From Parcubacteria group bacterium 21-54-25 (GTDB taxonomy: Bacteria > Patescibacteriota > Minisyncoccia > Phycocordibacterales > Phycocordibacteraceae): 49,986 nucleotides of DNA. Positions 1 through 7,982 of the stretch are shown piece by piece (position 1 is the stretch's first letter; each line of letters starts with the position of its first letter). A model generated the notes under the pieces. That model did not search any database. It saw only the letters and a program-made list of their open reading frames with translations, and had not been told where the DNA came from. The stretch lies in contig NCBJ01000001.1 of the NCBI GenBank assembly GCA_002255585.1, positions 1-49,986 of the forward strand. Direction: 5' to 3'. The translations under genes were made by a program, and so were the position numbers.

Positions 1-73
1 CGAGCGCGTCGCCGCATCCAATAACGTGCCCGCCGATTCCCCAGATGTCTCCCGGTTGGATAACGCGGGTCAT
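1..73 (-). CDS. DNA methyltransferase, N-terminal fragment (runs off window)
   Basis: The minus strand from position 73 opens with ATG and reads MTRVIQPGDIWGIGGHVIGC and then GDAL up to the window edge. The pattern 'xPGDIWxxGxHxxxCGDA' is the usual opening of phage-type N4/N6 DNA methyltransferases, just before their DPPY motif. The ATG overlaps the TGA of the preceding methyltransferase (ATGA, 70-73), so the two are translationally coupled. Only about 24 residues are visible, so the target base and specificity cannot be judged. It would be the second of two consecutive methylases at the 3' end of this leftward operon. Confidence 0.55.
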   Translation of the reverse strand, partial: MTRVIQPGDIWGIGGHVIGCGDAL

Positions 74-1302
74 ACGAGGGTGGCTTTGCTGTTGGTAAAT
101 GCCTCCCACCTATCGAGGCAGACGGTGGCGAAAATTGGATCTTGCTCGACGCCACGCCATTTGCGGTTCAACTGCTCGCACGCGATCAGGTCGCTTCCGC
201 TCCCCGCGAAGCCGGAAAACACGATATGACCCGGAGCGCTGCATCGCTTGATCGGACGCTCGTTCAGGGTCACTGGCTTTTGCGTCGGATGCTCGTATGA
301 TTGCGCGTTGTCCCGTTTCTCGATCCAGAGATCAATCATGTCGAGTATCTCGTCGTGCACCTGATTGCCACTCCCGATCTCTTTGTTCAGAATCTCGTTC
401 GTGTTCGTGAGGCCGCGGTTGAGATAGGGCTTGCCCCGTGTGCCGTACACGCACGGCTCGTATGCCTTGTTGAAGGCCACCTGCGGGGTCATGTTGAAGT
501 TGTTCTTGATCCAGAGGCAGACACGCTTGTTGTCGATGCCGTTCTGCCGATAGAGCGTCTGGAGGAGCCAGAGATATCGTTCATCGGCCCAGTAGAAGAG
601 GTGGGCGCTGGGCTTGGCGACAGCAAGAGATGTCTTTATGCTCGCGTCGATGAACGCCGCATACACAGCATCCTTTTTCGAATCCTTCGCGCCGGTATAG
701 GAGCCCTCGTATTTGCCGGAGGTGCTGATGCCTTTCGAATAATCAAGCCCGATATTGTACGGGGGATCCATGTATACGATGTCGGCGAGATCAGCGCCCA
801 TCAACCTCTTCACCTGCTCCGTGTCCGTCGAGTCGGCCACGAGAAGGCGATGCTCGCCGAGCTGCCATATCTCATCTGGCTTCACGCGAGCGACCTTCGT
901 TTCTTTGAGCGCCTTCTCGACGTCGAAATCGTCATCGATCACATCGACATCGTCGAAGAGCGCCTGGAGTTCCTCGTCGCCGAAGCCGACATCGAGGAGC
1001 AGATCCATATCCATCGCTTTGAGGAGTTCGTCATCCCAGCTACCAGTATTTTGGTTGCTGCGTAGCAGATACTCCTCGCGCTCCTTCGTGGTCAACGCGC
1101 GATTCGGTACGCGCACGTCTATCTCTTCCTCTCCGCGCCCGACTAGTTGCATCGCCTTGAGGCGCTGATGCCCGGCAAGGATCGTGTTGTCCGTATCGAT
1201 TGCCGGTAGGTACCTATGTGCCTGTATTATATAGGCAAGCAGAATCTCTGCAAGGGATCTGTGGATATCAAGGTAGCCACCCCCATTCGACCTGTCGATC
1301 AA
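70..1302 (-). CDS. ParB-like/N6-adenine (N4-cytosine) DNA methyltransferase
   Basis: This 410-residue protein is a site-specific DNA methyltransferase of the beta class. The catalytic motif DPPY (in IVYMDPPYNIGLDY) lies near residue 180, and the SAM-binding motif FAGSGS lies near the C-terminus (residues about 365-370). The N-terminal part (TILAGHQRLKAMQL, then LTTKEREEYLLRSNQNTGSWD) is the tail of a ParB/Srx-like domain often fused to phage methylases. The usual first 40-50 residues of that domain are missing. The start at 1302 lies 35 bp inside the upstream gene, so the N-terminus may have been trimmed by a rearrangement. The role is DNA modification, either self-protection or mobile-element regulation. 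The recognition site cannot be inferred. Confidence 0.85.
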   Translation of the reverse strand: MIDRSNGGGYLDIHRSLAEILLAYIIQAHRYLPAIDTDNTILAGHQRLKAMQLVGRGEEEIDVRVPNRALTTKEREEYLLRSNQNTGSWDDELLKAMDMDLLLDVGFGDEELQALFDDVDVIDDDFDVEKALKETKVARVKPDEIWQLGEHRLLVADSTDTEQVKRLMGADLADIVYMDPPYNIGLDYSKGISTSGKYEGSYTGAKDSKKDAVYAAFIDASIKTSLAVAKPSAHLFYWADERYLWLLQTLYRQNGIDNKRVCLWIKNNFNMTPQVAFNKAYEPCVYGTRGKPYLNRGLTNTNEILNKEIGSGNQVHDEILDMIDLWIEKRDNAQSYEHPTQKPVTLNERPIKRCSAPGHIVFSGFAGSGSDLIACEQLNRKWRGVEQDPIFATVCLDRWEAFTNSKATLV

Positions 1303-3052
1303 GGTCCTGCTTACAGCCCGGGCATTTTGCGCTGATTGAGAGACTTCCGTATTTAAGCTCGATAATAAAAGGTGCTGTGTTTAACATACGCCCGCTTAGA
1401 GTGTTACCGTGAACGAACTTACATATGACCGAGTCGCAGTTAGGACACCTCCACTCAGCATTTTTTATGTTATCCGGAGCTTCTTTCTTTTCTCTGACGC
1501 ACTCATCGCAAATCGAAGGCTGTGATTCGAAGCCGTGACGATTCGAGTCCACGTGAAGCTGAACTGGTCGCGTGCGACAGACCTTGCAAAAAGCCAATCC
1601 GATTCCTGATAAAGCTCTCCCGAATTCGCGTTCTTTTTCCTGAGACTTCTTCGCATGGTCCATAAGCTTTTTGCTTTCTTGCTGAAGCAGTGCCATTGCC
1701 TCATTACGAGGAAGACCCGCGTGTTTCGGCCAAAAGTGATGCCCTATATTTTTATGCGCTTCCCATGCGTCCAATGTAATCGCGTTTAACTGGCTGTGTA
1801 CGCCCCGGTACACCGTCAATAACGAACGCTGGATTTCATCCAGTCGATGGTCAATTATCGATTCGATAATTGACCAATCTTCTTCGTCGCGACTTTGTTT
1901 GCGCCATTGATCGAAGAGCTGTTTGGATACATCGTCTAGCTGATCGTACCGTATGCCCCCGTCTTTTCTGACGCGATAACTGCCGCCGTAACTTCGATCA
2001 CCGTATCGCTTCTCGTACTCGTCAAGTTCCGCCGTAATTGTGGTTAGTGCCTCCTGAATTTGCGGCGTGACATATTTCCCGTTCCCCCTAACGCCCACCC
2101 AGTTCTTAAACCCGACAATGCTGTGGCGCATCGCTTGCACATCGGTTCCATGTAGATATTCAACGCGTGGCGTGAGATAGCCACTGATAAGCTCTCCTTG
2201 TGTGAATTCGAGAAATGGCTTCGGTGTCTCGCCGGTCACCCGTTCCCACACGTCGGTGATGAGATCGTAAAGCCGGTAGAGACGCTGTGCGACGTGCGCG
2301 TCTCCCTTTAAGAGACTCTTCCGCTGACCCGGATGCCGTTTGACGTAGTAGTACCAGAGCTCGAGCGGATCGATGACTGCGGCGGCGCGTCCGACGTTCG
2401 CCCGCAAGATTTCGAGCTTTTTCGCGTCCAGCCCGTATTTCTTGAGCTCCTCTGGGAGAGAGGGTATTTTCGATAGGTCATGGTCAAACACTGGTGCCCT
2501 GGCGAAAATATCGATGTCCTCGTCCGTGACCGCGTACCGATCCTTTAGTGGTGTCGTATGGATAAAACGAAGGAAGTCATCGAACTGCGACGTAAACGCA
2601 TAGGGATTGAACAAGAAATCGTCGGTCTTGTTTCTCCCGGGATCGTCTTTCTTTCTTGCGCCAAATGCCATCCCGGATCCCCACGCAACATAGCGCGGTC
2701 TTTCTTCCATTGGCTTATCCGGATACCAATCAATGCTGTCCGGCGACCAAAGTACACCATTCTGAACTGCGTTCAATCGTAGCTCGGTAACTATGTAAAA
2801 TTGGAGGGGGCTGTAGTAATCGACCATGCCGATTTTCTGGCTTCCGTCAGGCTGGCGTGCGAGACCCTCAGCGGAGTATAGCGGCGTCAGGAGACCCTCG
2901 TCTATTGCGGCGTGTATGAACTGCGAGTCGAGATATCTTTTGCTGGTTGAATACTTGTTCGCATTATCGTCATCGCAGTAACCGATGAAAGAAAACTCGG
3001 GCAATAATTGCTCTTTTATCAGTAAGTCGGTGTTTCGTTTCCTGATCGCCAT
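1268..3052 (-). CDS. Unknown 594-residue protein with C-terminal zinc-ribbon cysteines
   Basis: I do not recognise this family. The long N-terminal and central part (residues 1-480) is soluble, charged and has no motif I can name. The C-terminus carries four CxxC-type pairs: CKVC and CDEC, then CPNC and CPGC. These would form two zinc ribbons, of the type that binds nucleic acid or braces a domain. The gene sits 27 bp after the DUF262-HNH gene and overlaps the next methyltransferase by 35 bp, so it belongs to the same operon. Its position among methylases and a nuclease suggests a defence or element-maintenance role, but this rests only on neighbourhood. Confidence 0.75.
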   Translation of the reverse strand: MAIRKRNTDLLIKEQLLPEFSFIGYCDDDNANKYSTSKRYLDSQFIHAAIDEGLLTPLYSAEGLARQPDGSQKIGMVDYYSPLQFYIVTELRLNAVQNGVLWSPDSIDWYPDKPMEERPRYVAWGSGMAFGARKKDDPGRNKTDDFLFNPYAFTSQFDDFLRFIHTTPLKDRYAVTDEDIDIFARAPVFDHDLSKIPSLPEELKKYGLDAKKLEILRANVGRAAAVIDPLELWYYYVKRHPGQRKSLLKGDAHVAQRLYRLYDLITDVWERVTGETPKPFLEFTQGELISGYLTPRVEYLHGTDVQAMRHSIVGFKNWVGVRGNGKYVTPQIQEALTTITAELDEYEKRYGDRSYGGSYRVRKDGGIRYDQLDDVSKQLFDQWRKQSRDEEDWSIIESIIDHRLDEIQRSLLTVYRGVHSQLNAITLDAWEAHKNIGHHFWPKHAGLPRNEAMALLQQESKKLMDHAKKSQEKEREFGRALSGIGLAFCKVCRTRPVQLHVDSNRHGFESQPSICDECVREKKEAPDNIKNAEWRCPNCDSVICKFVHGNTLSGRMLNTAPFIIELKYGSLSISAKCPGCKQDLDRQVEWGWLP

Positions 3053-3079
3053 GTAGTTAGAGTCTTGTTGTAAATGTAT

Positions 3080-4243
3080 TTATCGATTTCCTTTTGCTCG
3101 ATTGTGAGTCTTACACAACATCTGGCAATTCTTTGCCGATGTCTTACCGCCCTTGCTCCACGCCGCCACATGGTCGGCGTCCATTTCGTCCAGTTTCCAT
3201 ATCCTGTCCTTGTTGGCATCATGCCCAACGGCGCATAGCGGGCAGTTTGCAGTGTGTTTCTTTTCTGCCGCAGCCGTCTGTGTCGCGTAAGTCGCTTTCT
3301 TGGTCGCGTCGTCAAACACGCGCACTTCTAGCAGTTTAGTATCGGTAGAGCCGCCGAGGATATACTCAAAAATACCTTTGCGATTTTTGATGTACGGATC
3401 GGCATAGAGCTTGTGGCGCTCGGCTGATACCTTCTTAGGGTCGTAAGATTTTTTGTGGTATGTCTCGTACAGTCGGCCCCACTCCAGTCCACGCATCTCG
3501 CTTTCCACATCGGTAAAGACGCTGGAAACCCAGTCAATTACGCTGTTGAAATAGGTTTTTAATTCTTTAATATTCTCGTCTTTGCGGTGCTTGCTCATGT
3601 ATTCGCGAATATTGCCTCTGCTCACCCAATCTAGTGCGGCATGCAAAAAATCTTGGCGATTAACACTCCCTTTTGTATATGTATTCCATTTCTGAATGTT
3701 GGAGTTTTGATTATTACTGAACTCTTCTTTCGCAAGCGTTACAAACGGGCCATAATACACGGCATTGCTTTTCTCTTGATCATTGAGTGGAATACCTACA
3801 ATGTTGATAGTTTCAAACCAATTCATGATGTCGGTTTCCTCGCCTTCACATTCATAAATTGTTAGCTTCGTGTTCTCAATTTTTGCTCGTTTTTCTCGTG
3901 CCAAGCCGCTAAAATTCTGGGGCATACCATTTTCGTCTTGGATGGCAAACTTACCGGCAATAAATCGCCCAATGCTAGTGATGCGTTGCTGTCCGTCCAA
4001 AACTTCAAACTTGCCCTTACCCACTTTATTAAAATAGATCAAGCCTATTGGATATTCTTTTAGTATCGATTCAATCACTGCCGCTTCTTTTCCTGCTTCG
4101 GCATAGATAAAATTACGCTGGTACGGCGGCTGAATGATGAGCTTGCCGGACAACCCGAACAACCCCTTGCCCTCGAGTTCGTTATAGACAAACCCCTCGC
4201 AAATTTCCTTGATTGTGATGTTAGTTTTTAAAGTTGTCTTCAT
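3080..4243 (-). CDS. DUF262 domain protein with C-terminal HNH nuclease
   Basis: A 387-residue protein. The N-terminal half carries the DUF262 (ParB-like, GmrSD-type) signature: 'QPPYQRNF', then '[15 protein letters not shown]' and '[16 protein letters not shown]'. The DGQQR block is the conserved core that in related proteins binds or hydrolyses nucleotides. The C-terminus is an HNH nuclease with zinc-binding CPLC, the DADHV motif and [12 protein letters not shown]. Such proteins act as DNA-cleaving effectors. Its ATG overlaps the stop of the EcoRI-type methyltransferase (4240-4243), which makes a coupled modification and cleavage pair plausible. This stretch is richer in A+T than the neighbouring genes, which suggests horizontal transfer. 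Confidence 0.85.
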   Translation of the reverse strand: MKTTLKTNITIKEICEGFVYNELEGKGLFGLSGKLIIQPPYQRNFIYAEAGKEAAVIESILKEYPIGLIYFNKVGKGKFEVLDGQQRITSIGRFIAGKFAIQDENGMPQNFSGLAREKRAKIENTKLTIYECEGEETDIMNWFETINIVGIPLNDQEKSNAVYYGPFVTLAKEEFSNNQNSNIQKWNTYTKGSVNRQDFLHAALDWVSRGNIREYMSKHRKDENIKELKTYFNSVIDWVSSVFTDVESEMRGLEWGRLYETYHKKSYDPKKVSAERHKLYADPYIKNRKGIFEYILGGSTDTKLLEVRVFDDATKKATYATQTAAAEKKHTANCPLCAVGHDANKDRIWKLDEMDADHVAAWSKGGKTSAKNCQMLCKTHNRAKGNR

Positions 4244-5436
4244 TTTATTGGTTTTTTATGTTTGATAAGTACTCTTTGATAGACCTTCTCCAATAAACCA
4301 TCCCGAGCAACCACTCCGCTTGCGTTCAAGTCATAAGTTCCTTTTTTCCCGAATTTGTCTAAATACGCCTGTTTACATTCTGCGGTTGTGTACACTTTTG
4401 TCTTTAGTTTATACAAATCCCCATTCTCACACATCCCAACAATCTTAAACTGCTCAGGGCTATATTTATCAAGAATACTCACCGGCACCCCCATTATGCC
4501 GCTGTAATCGCTCGGCATATTCTTTACCAATGACACCTCTATTGCATCATAATTATCATACTTCTCAAACGGCTTTTTCGTTACGAACTTAATCACCTCC
4601 GACTTGGTCATGAGTGGTAGTGGTTGGTGACGGCGCCCATGATCAAGGTTGGTGAACCAGCGAACACCTTGCACTCGAGTGACATACACCTTTTCCCCAC
4701 TTTCGTTGGTTTTTATTTCACGGACTTGCTCCAAATTTGCAATCTTTTCAGGTATTTCAAAAAACATGGCGCCAGCATTGACTTTGTAATTATTACCTAA
4801 CCATACTTTATTCTGTTTAAGCAATGGAAATACTTCCTTGTAGGTAATTGCGTTCAAATTACCGATAATCAAGAACTTTTTATCATAACGAACAAGTTGT
4901 TTTATATATTGGCGAAACAGACTGAACGGTGGATTAGTTACCACGATGTCGGATTGTTTCAGTAGATTTACAGATTCATCGCTACGAAAGTCGCCGTCGC
5001 CATCAAGCGGCGTCCACTCGTTGTGTTTGTTTACCTTTAACTGCTTGGCAACATCCTTCATGTTGAATCCGCCATCTCCATCTATGTCATGCACTTCGTT
5101 GATAATAAATTTGTTGGCGGTTATTTTAGGACGGCCTTTTAATTTCGTGAGGGTCTTGTCATCGCCAAACAATTTAAGTTGTGTGTTGGCAACGGGCGAG
5201 GGCTTATAGCTGGTGGTGATAAGCTGTTTCAATCCGAGCTTATTGAAATTGAGCACAAAATATCGAAAGAAATTACTCTCGAATGGATCGTCGCAGTTGC
5301 AATAAATCACCTTGTCGCGAAAGACATCGGGGTTATATTCCAGATACGCTTCAATCTCTTTCTGAATATCGCTGTACTGGGTATAAAACTCGTCGTTCTT
5401 TACTTTTTTTGCATTACCGAGGTTGATGTTTGCCAT
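4240..5436 (-). CDS. EcoRI-type adenine-specific DNA methyltransferase
   Basis: A 398-residue protein resembling the EcoRI modification methylase family. The opening '[20 protein letters not shown]' is typical of that family, and the catalytic motif NPPF occurs in [15 protein letters not shown]. Family members methylate adenine and protect the host from a partner endonuclease. Here the partner would be the DUF262-HNH protein whose start overlaps this stop codon, not a classical EcoRI-like nuclease. The gene begins two bases after the stop of a small HTH gene, so the three form one operon. The region is AT-rich with many AAT/TTT codons, unlike the ~55% GC surroundings, consistent with recent acquisition. 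Confidence 0.88.
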   Translation of the reverse strand: MANINLGNAKKVKNDEFYTQYSDIQKEIEAYLEYNPDVFRDKVIYCNCDDPFESNFFRYFVLNFNKLGLKQLITTSYKPSPVANTQLKLFGDDKTLTKLKGRPKITANKFIINEVHDIDGDGGFNMKDVAKQLKVNKHNEWTPLDGDGDFRSDESVNLLKQSDIVVTNPPFSLFRQYIKQLVRYDKKFLIIGNLNAITYKEVFPLLKQNKVWLGNNYKVNAGAMFFEIPEKIANLEQVREIKTNESGEKVYVTRVQGVRWFTNLDHGRRHQPLPLMTKSEVIKFVTKKPFEKYDNYDAIEVSLVKNMPSDYSGIMGVPVSILDKYSPEQFKIVGMCENGDLYKLKTKVYTTAECKQAYLDKFGKKGTYDLNASGVVARDGLLEKVYQRVLIKHKKPIK

Positions 5437-5438
5437 AG

Positions 5439-5582
5439 TTATTTCGTGCTGGTCTTTTTCAGAAACCGCTCAAGCTCGGATTTCTCGATGCGGAAGTCTT
5501 TGCCAATCTTATGCGCCTGAAGTCTGCCTGCCTTGATGTACCGATAGATGGTCATGATATTGACCTTCAGTATCTCGGCCAC
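5439..5582 (-). CDS. Excisionase-family helix-turn-helix protein, start uncertain
   Basis: The minus-strand frame reads EFYTAKEVAEILKVN, then a turn and helix (MTIYRYIKAGRLQAHKIG), a wing (KDFRIEKSELERFL) and KKTSTK. This is a complete HTH_17/excisionase (MerR-like) DNA-binding domain. The domain-encoding frame is open from about 5606, immediately after an in-frame TAG at 5607-5609, and has no ATG before the domain. The first acceptable start is GTG at 5582, which would cut into the first helix. Either an unusual start is used or the 5' end was lost where the island abuts the PAP2 gene. It lies first in the operon, 2 bp before the methyltransferase, and could regulate it or act as an excision factor. 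Confidence 0.6.
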   Translation of the reverse strand: MAEILKVNIMTIYRYIKAGRLQAHKIGKDFRIEKSELERFLKKTSTK

Positions 5583-5625
5583 CTCCTTGGCCGTGTAGAA
5601 TTCCGACTAAGCCAGCCGTATAGTT

Positions 5626-6132
5626 CTATTCTGGCGCAATGTTCGCTTTCGCCGCGCTCATGGTCTTCGTTTCTTTCAAGCCGAGAATGGCGACAGACAG
5701 GGCGTAGGCGAGAGCTGCCGCCGCGATTGCGATGACGAACGAAGCGAGGATATCAATCGGGTGATGCACGGCAGCTAACACACGTGCGACTCCGACGAGA
5801 ATGGCGAGCGCCCATAGCAATGCCCCGATCCGTCGATTGAATACCGTGACGATTGCCGCAAGCGTTCCCATGAGAAGCGCATGGTCGGACGGGAATCCGT
5901 TATCGGCCGCATGGGAGATGAGCGGGACGACGTGAAGGACGACAAACGGGCGAGGGTCGTAGTAGAGGAAGCCGGCAATGAGACTGGAGAGGTAGCTGAG
6001 CGGGAGCGCGAAAGCGGAGAGGAGGAAGAATCGCCACCGCGCGGCACCGCGTATATAGAAAAAGTAACCGACAAAGATTGCGACGGCTACGAGATATGCA
6101 TACGAAGCGGTTAAGACGATTATGTTGTCCAT
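5626..6132 (-). CDS. PAP2-family membrane phosphatase (undecaprenyl-diphosphatase-like)
   Basis: A 168-residue protein with four to five membrane segments. The three phosphatase motifs are recognisable: 'DPRPF' (P1), 'FPSDHA' (P2) and 'ARVLAAVHHPIDI' (P3, conserved Arg, His and Asp). This family dephosphorylates lipid pyrophosphates such as undecaprenyl diphosphate at the membrane and so recycles the cell-wall carrier lipid. It also includes general phosphatidic-acid phosphatases, and the substrate is not determined by the sequence. Its start faces the DUF2127 gene with only 57 bp between them. Confidence 0.85.
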   Translation of the reverse strand: MDNIIVLTASYAYLVAVAIFVGYFFYIRGAARWRFFLLSAFALPLSYLSSLIAGFLYYDPRPFVVLHVVPLISHAADNGFPSDHALLMGTLAAIVTVFNRRIGALLWALAILVGVARVLAAVHHPIDILASFVIAIAAAALAYALSVAILGLKETKTMSAAKANIAPE

Positions 6133-6189
6133 GATCTATGACTCATCAGTATACATCGTGGGATTGCCCTCCTATTCCCCGGCGTTCTA

Positions 6190-6552
6190 ATGAATTTGGC
6201 AATGACACTTGTCCAGAACGAGTACATCGAAGACCCGCACGACTTCCTCGCTACGCATCTCCAGCACGCGCTGCCTGCGTTCCTCGCGCAGTCCGGCTGG
6301 TTCGTCGCCCTCTATCTCGTGAGCCATGGCCTCATCAAGATAGTCCTGGTCGCCGGACTCCTCCGCGACAAGCTTTGGGCGTATCCGTCCGCCATCATCG
6401 TGTTCGGATTGTTCATCGTATATCAGCTCTATCGCTACGTCTTCACGCACTCCATCTTCCTCCTCGTGCTCACCGTGCTCGATCTTGTCGTCATTTGGCT
6501 CACTTGGCACGAATACCGCTATTTCAAGAAGTACCGCGTGTTCGCGCAGTGA
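6190..6552 (+). CDS. DUF2127 membrane protein, probably 5'-truncated
   Basis: A 120-residue protein with three predicted membrane helices. It matches the C-terminal two thirds of DUF2127 proteins as I recall them: QNEYIEDPHDFLA, then SHGLIKIVLVAGLLRDKLWA, and a terminal WLTWHEYRYFKK. The usual first membrane helix and about 40-60 residues are absent. The open frame upstream reaches only to 6142 and encodes no recognisable helix pair. Only 57 bp separate this gene from the divergent PAP2 gene, so the 5' part may have been deleted. The function of the family is unknown; it is an integral membrane protein. Confidence 0.65.
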   Translation: MNLAMTLVQNEYIEDPHDFLATHLQHALPAFLAQSGWFVALYLVSHGLIKIVLVAGLLRDKLWAYPSAIIVFGLFIVYQLYRYVFTHSIFLLVLTVLDLVVIWLTWHEYRYFKKYRVFAQ

Positions 6553-6558
6553 CACGAG

Positions 6559-7248
6559 CTACCGCAGATCTTTCTTCTTGGACTCGAACTCCGCCTTTTC
6601 GATTTCGCCCTTGGCGTAGCGTTCCTTGAGAATATCGAGGCTCCCGTGACCATGACGACGATGCATAAGCCAGCGAACCAAAAATACGACACCGACGGCA
6701 ACGAGAATCCACCATCCTATTTCGAGCAACCAACCAAAAGGGCTGTATCCGAAGCCATAGGAGATGCCGCCCCCGGGATATCCGTACCCCATCATCCCCC
6801 AACCACCCATCATGGAAGGAAAGAAATTTTCTCCACCTTGCGGGTAAGCCGCAGAAGGATTGCAGCCGGAGAGGCGCTCTCCCATCGCGATGTGCATCTG
6901 CTCGTCGCCTTGCGCGCCGAGCGCATAGGTCATCTGTTGATCCGCGGCCTCATGCGCGCTCCCCATCATCGCGCCCATGAAATAGTCGCCGAGGGAGGCA
7001 AAGTCGCTGTTGGTGAGTTGGTTGCAGGAAATCTGTTTCGCCGACAGCTGATTCCAAAGCGTTTGTCCGGCAACGTCGGAGCTGGAAGTGGCCGCACTTG
7101 AACTCGCGGCACTCTCGTACCCATATCCACCCATCATGCCACCGTATCCGTTGTATCCATACCCGTACATCATCTGTGCGTGCGCGATGCCGGTGAATGG
7201 CACTATCGCGAAGAGCGCGATGGCGAAACTGAGAAGCGTTGTTTTCAT
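6559..7248 (-). CDS. Secreted/membrane protein with C-terminal SHOCT domain
   Basis: I start at the internal ATG (7248, MKTTLLSFAIALFAIVPFTG), which gives a clean signal peptide ending AHA-Q. The mature region is rich in Tyr, Gly, Met and Ser (MMYGYGYNGYGGMMGGYGYE), then holds two cysteines, a membrane helix (LLEIGWWILVAVGVVFLVRW) and a C-terminal SHOCT motif (SLDILKERYAKGEIEKAEFE). Methionine-rich patches are common in copper-handling envelope proteins. The gene is transcribed divergently from csoR with the probable CsoR operator between them, which supports a link to copper. The exact role is unknown. Confidence 0.75.
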   Translation of the reverse strand: MKTTLLSFAIALFAIVPFTGIAHAQMMYGYGYNGYGGMMGGYGYESAASSSAATSSSDVAGQTLWNQLSAKQISCNQLTNSDFASLGDYFMGAMMGSAHEAADQQMTYALGAQGDEQMHIAMGERLSGCNPSAAYPQGGENFFPSMMGGWGMMGYGYPGGGISYGFGYSPFGWLLEIGWWILVAVGVVFLVRWLMHRRHGHGSLDILKERYAKGEIEKAEFESKKKDLR

Positions 7249-7292
7249 ACAAAAAAGTGATTGTGTTAATAATGCGCCCATTGACCGAGGAC

Positions 7293-7305
7293 ACCCCCTA
7301 GGGGT
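7293..7305. promoter_or_regulatory. Probable CsoR operator
   Basis: ACCCCCTAGGGGT is an almost perfect palindrome in the 68-bp divergent gap between the SHOCT gene and the csoR-like gene. It overlaps the region just upstream of a TATTCT box (7305-7310) seven bases before the csoR start. CsoR-family operators are typically G-tract/C-tract palindromes of this kind. Binding here would block both promoters, giving metal-dependent autoregulation. Confidence 0.6.
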
Positions 7306-7316
7306 ATTCTAGGCTC

Positions 7317-7586
7317 ATGAACAAAAACGTCAAGAGCAAGGTGGTGCGCAGACTGAAAACCATCGAGGGCCAGGTACGAGGGCTTCAGAAGCTCGTCGAG
7401 AACGATACATACTGCATAGACATCATCACGCAAACCTCGGCCGTACGCTCCGCGCTCTCGGCGGTCGAAGACGCCATGCTTGAGAATCACCTTTCCACGC
7501 ATGTGGTCGAACAGATGAAGGGCGGTTCGCAGGCGAAAGCGATTCGGGAAATTTTATCCGTGTATAAGGTGTCGAAGAAGAAATAA
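7317..7586 (+). CDS. csoR: CsoR/RcnR-family metal-sensing repressor
   Basis: An 89-residue all-helical repressor (RRLKTIEGQVRGLQKLVEND, then YCIDIITQTSAVRSAL). By position the three metal ligands of CsoR are C33, H58 and H62, so the third ligand is His instead of the Cys of the Mycobacterium and Bacillus proteins (C-H-H, not C-H-C). C-H-H variants are known, for example in Thermus, with somewhat broader metal response. The apo-protein would bind the ACCCC/GGGGT palindrome upstream and release it on binding Cu(I) or another soft metal. It is first in an operon with DUF302 and the P-type ATPase, 12 bp before the next gene. A TATTCT box seven bases before the ATG suggests a leaderless transcript. 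Confidence 0.9.
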   Translation: MNKNVKSKVVRRLKTIEGQVRGLQKLVENDTYCIDIITQTSAVRSALSAVEDAMLENHLSTHVVEQMKGGSQAKAIREILSVYKVSKKK

Positions 7587-7598
7587 CCAACGTACTAC

Positions 7599-7982
7599 AT
7601 GAACTACAGCATCCAAAAAAGAATTGCGGGCACTTTTGCAGAAGCGGTGGAGAAGACTAAGGCGGCACTCGCGACTGAAGGGTTCGGCGTGCTCACGGAG
7701 ATAGACGTGGCGGCGACAATGAAGAAAAAGCTGGATGTCGAGTTCGACAACTACCTTATACTTGGCGCATGCAATCCAACACTCGCGCACCAGGCGCTCC
7801 AGGCGGAGAAAGAAATCGGCCTCTTCCTGCCTTGCAATGTCATCGTGTACGAAAACGAGGGCGGCGTGGTCGTGTCCGCGATACGGCCGACTGCGGCAAT
7901 GAGTATGGTACACAACGAACGGTTAGGCGGAATCGCCCGAGAAGCGGAAAAGAGATTACGCGCCGCAGTAGATAGCATATGA
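7599..7982 (+). CDS. DUF302 domain protein
   Basis: A 127-residue soluble protein. The pattern 'FAEAVEKTKAALATEGFGVLTEID', a central 'LGACNPTLAHQAL' and 'GLFLPCNVIVYE' identifies the DUF302 family. A conserved Cys sits in the ACNP and LPCNV motifs. The biochemical role is not established. The family is often found beside metal or thiol stress genes. It lies in the csoR operon, and its stop codon overlaps the ATG of the ATPase (ATGA at 7979-7982), so co-translation with the exporter is likely. Confidence 0.85.
   Translation: MNYSIQKRIAGTFAEAVEKTKAALATEGFGVLTEIDVAATMKKKLDVEFDNYLILGACNPTLAHQALQAEKEIGLFLPCNVIVYENEGGVVVSAIRPTAAMSMVHNERLGGIAREAEKRLRAAVDSI

Noticed and set aside
1527-1556. tRNA-like T-arm sequence (GATTCGAGTCC)
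   Set aside because: No matching acceptor or anticodon stems. It lies within the conserved zinc-ribbon coding region.
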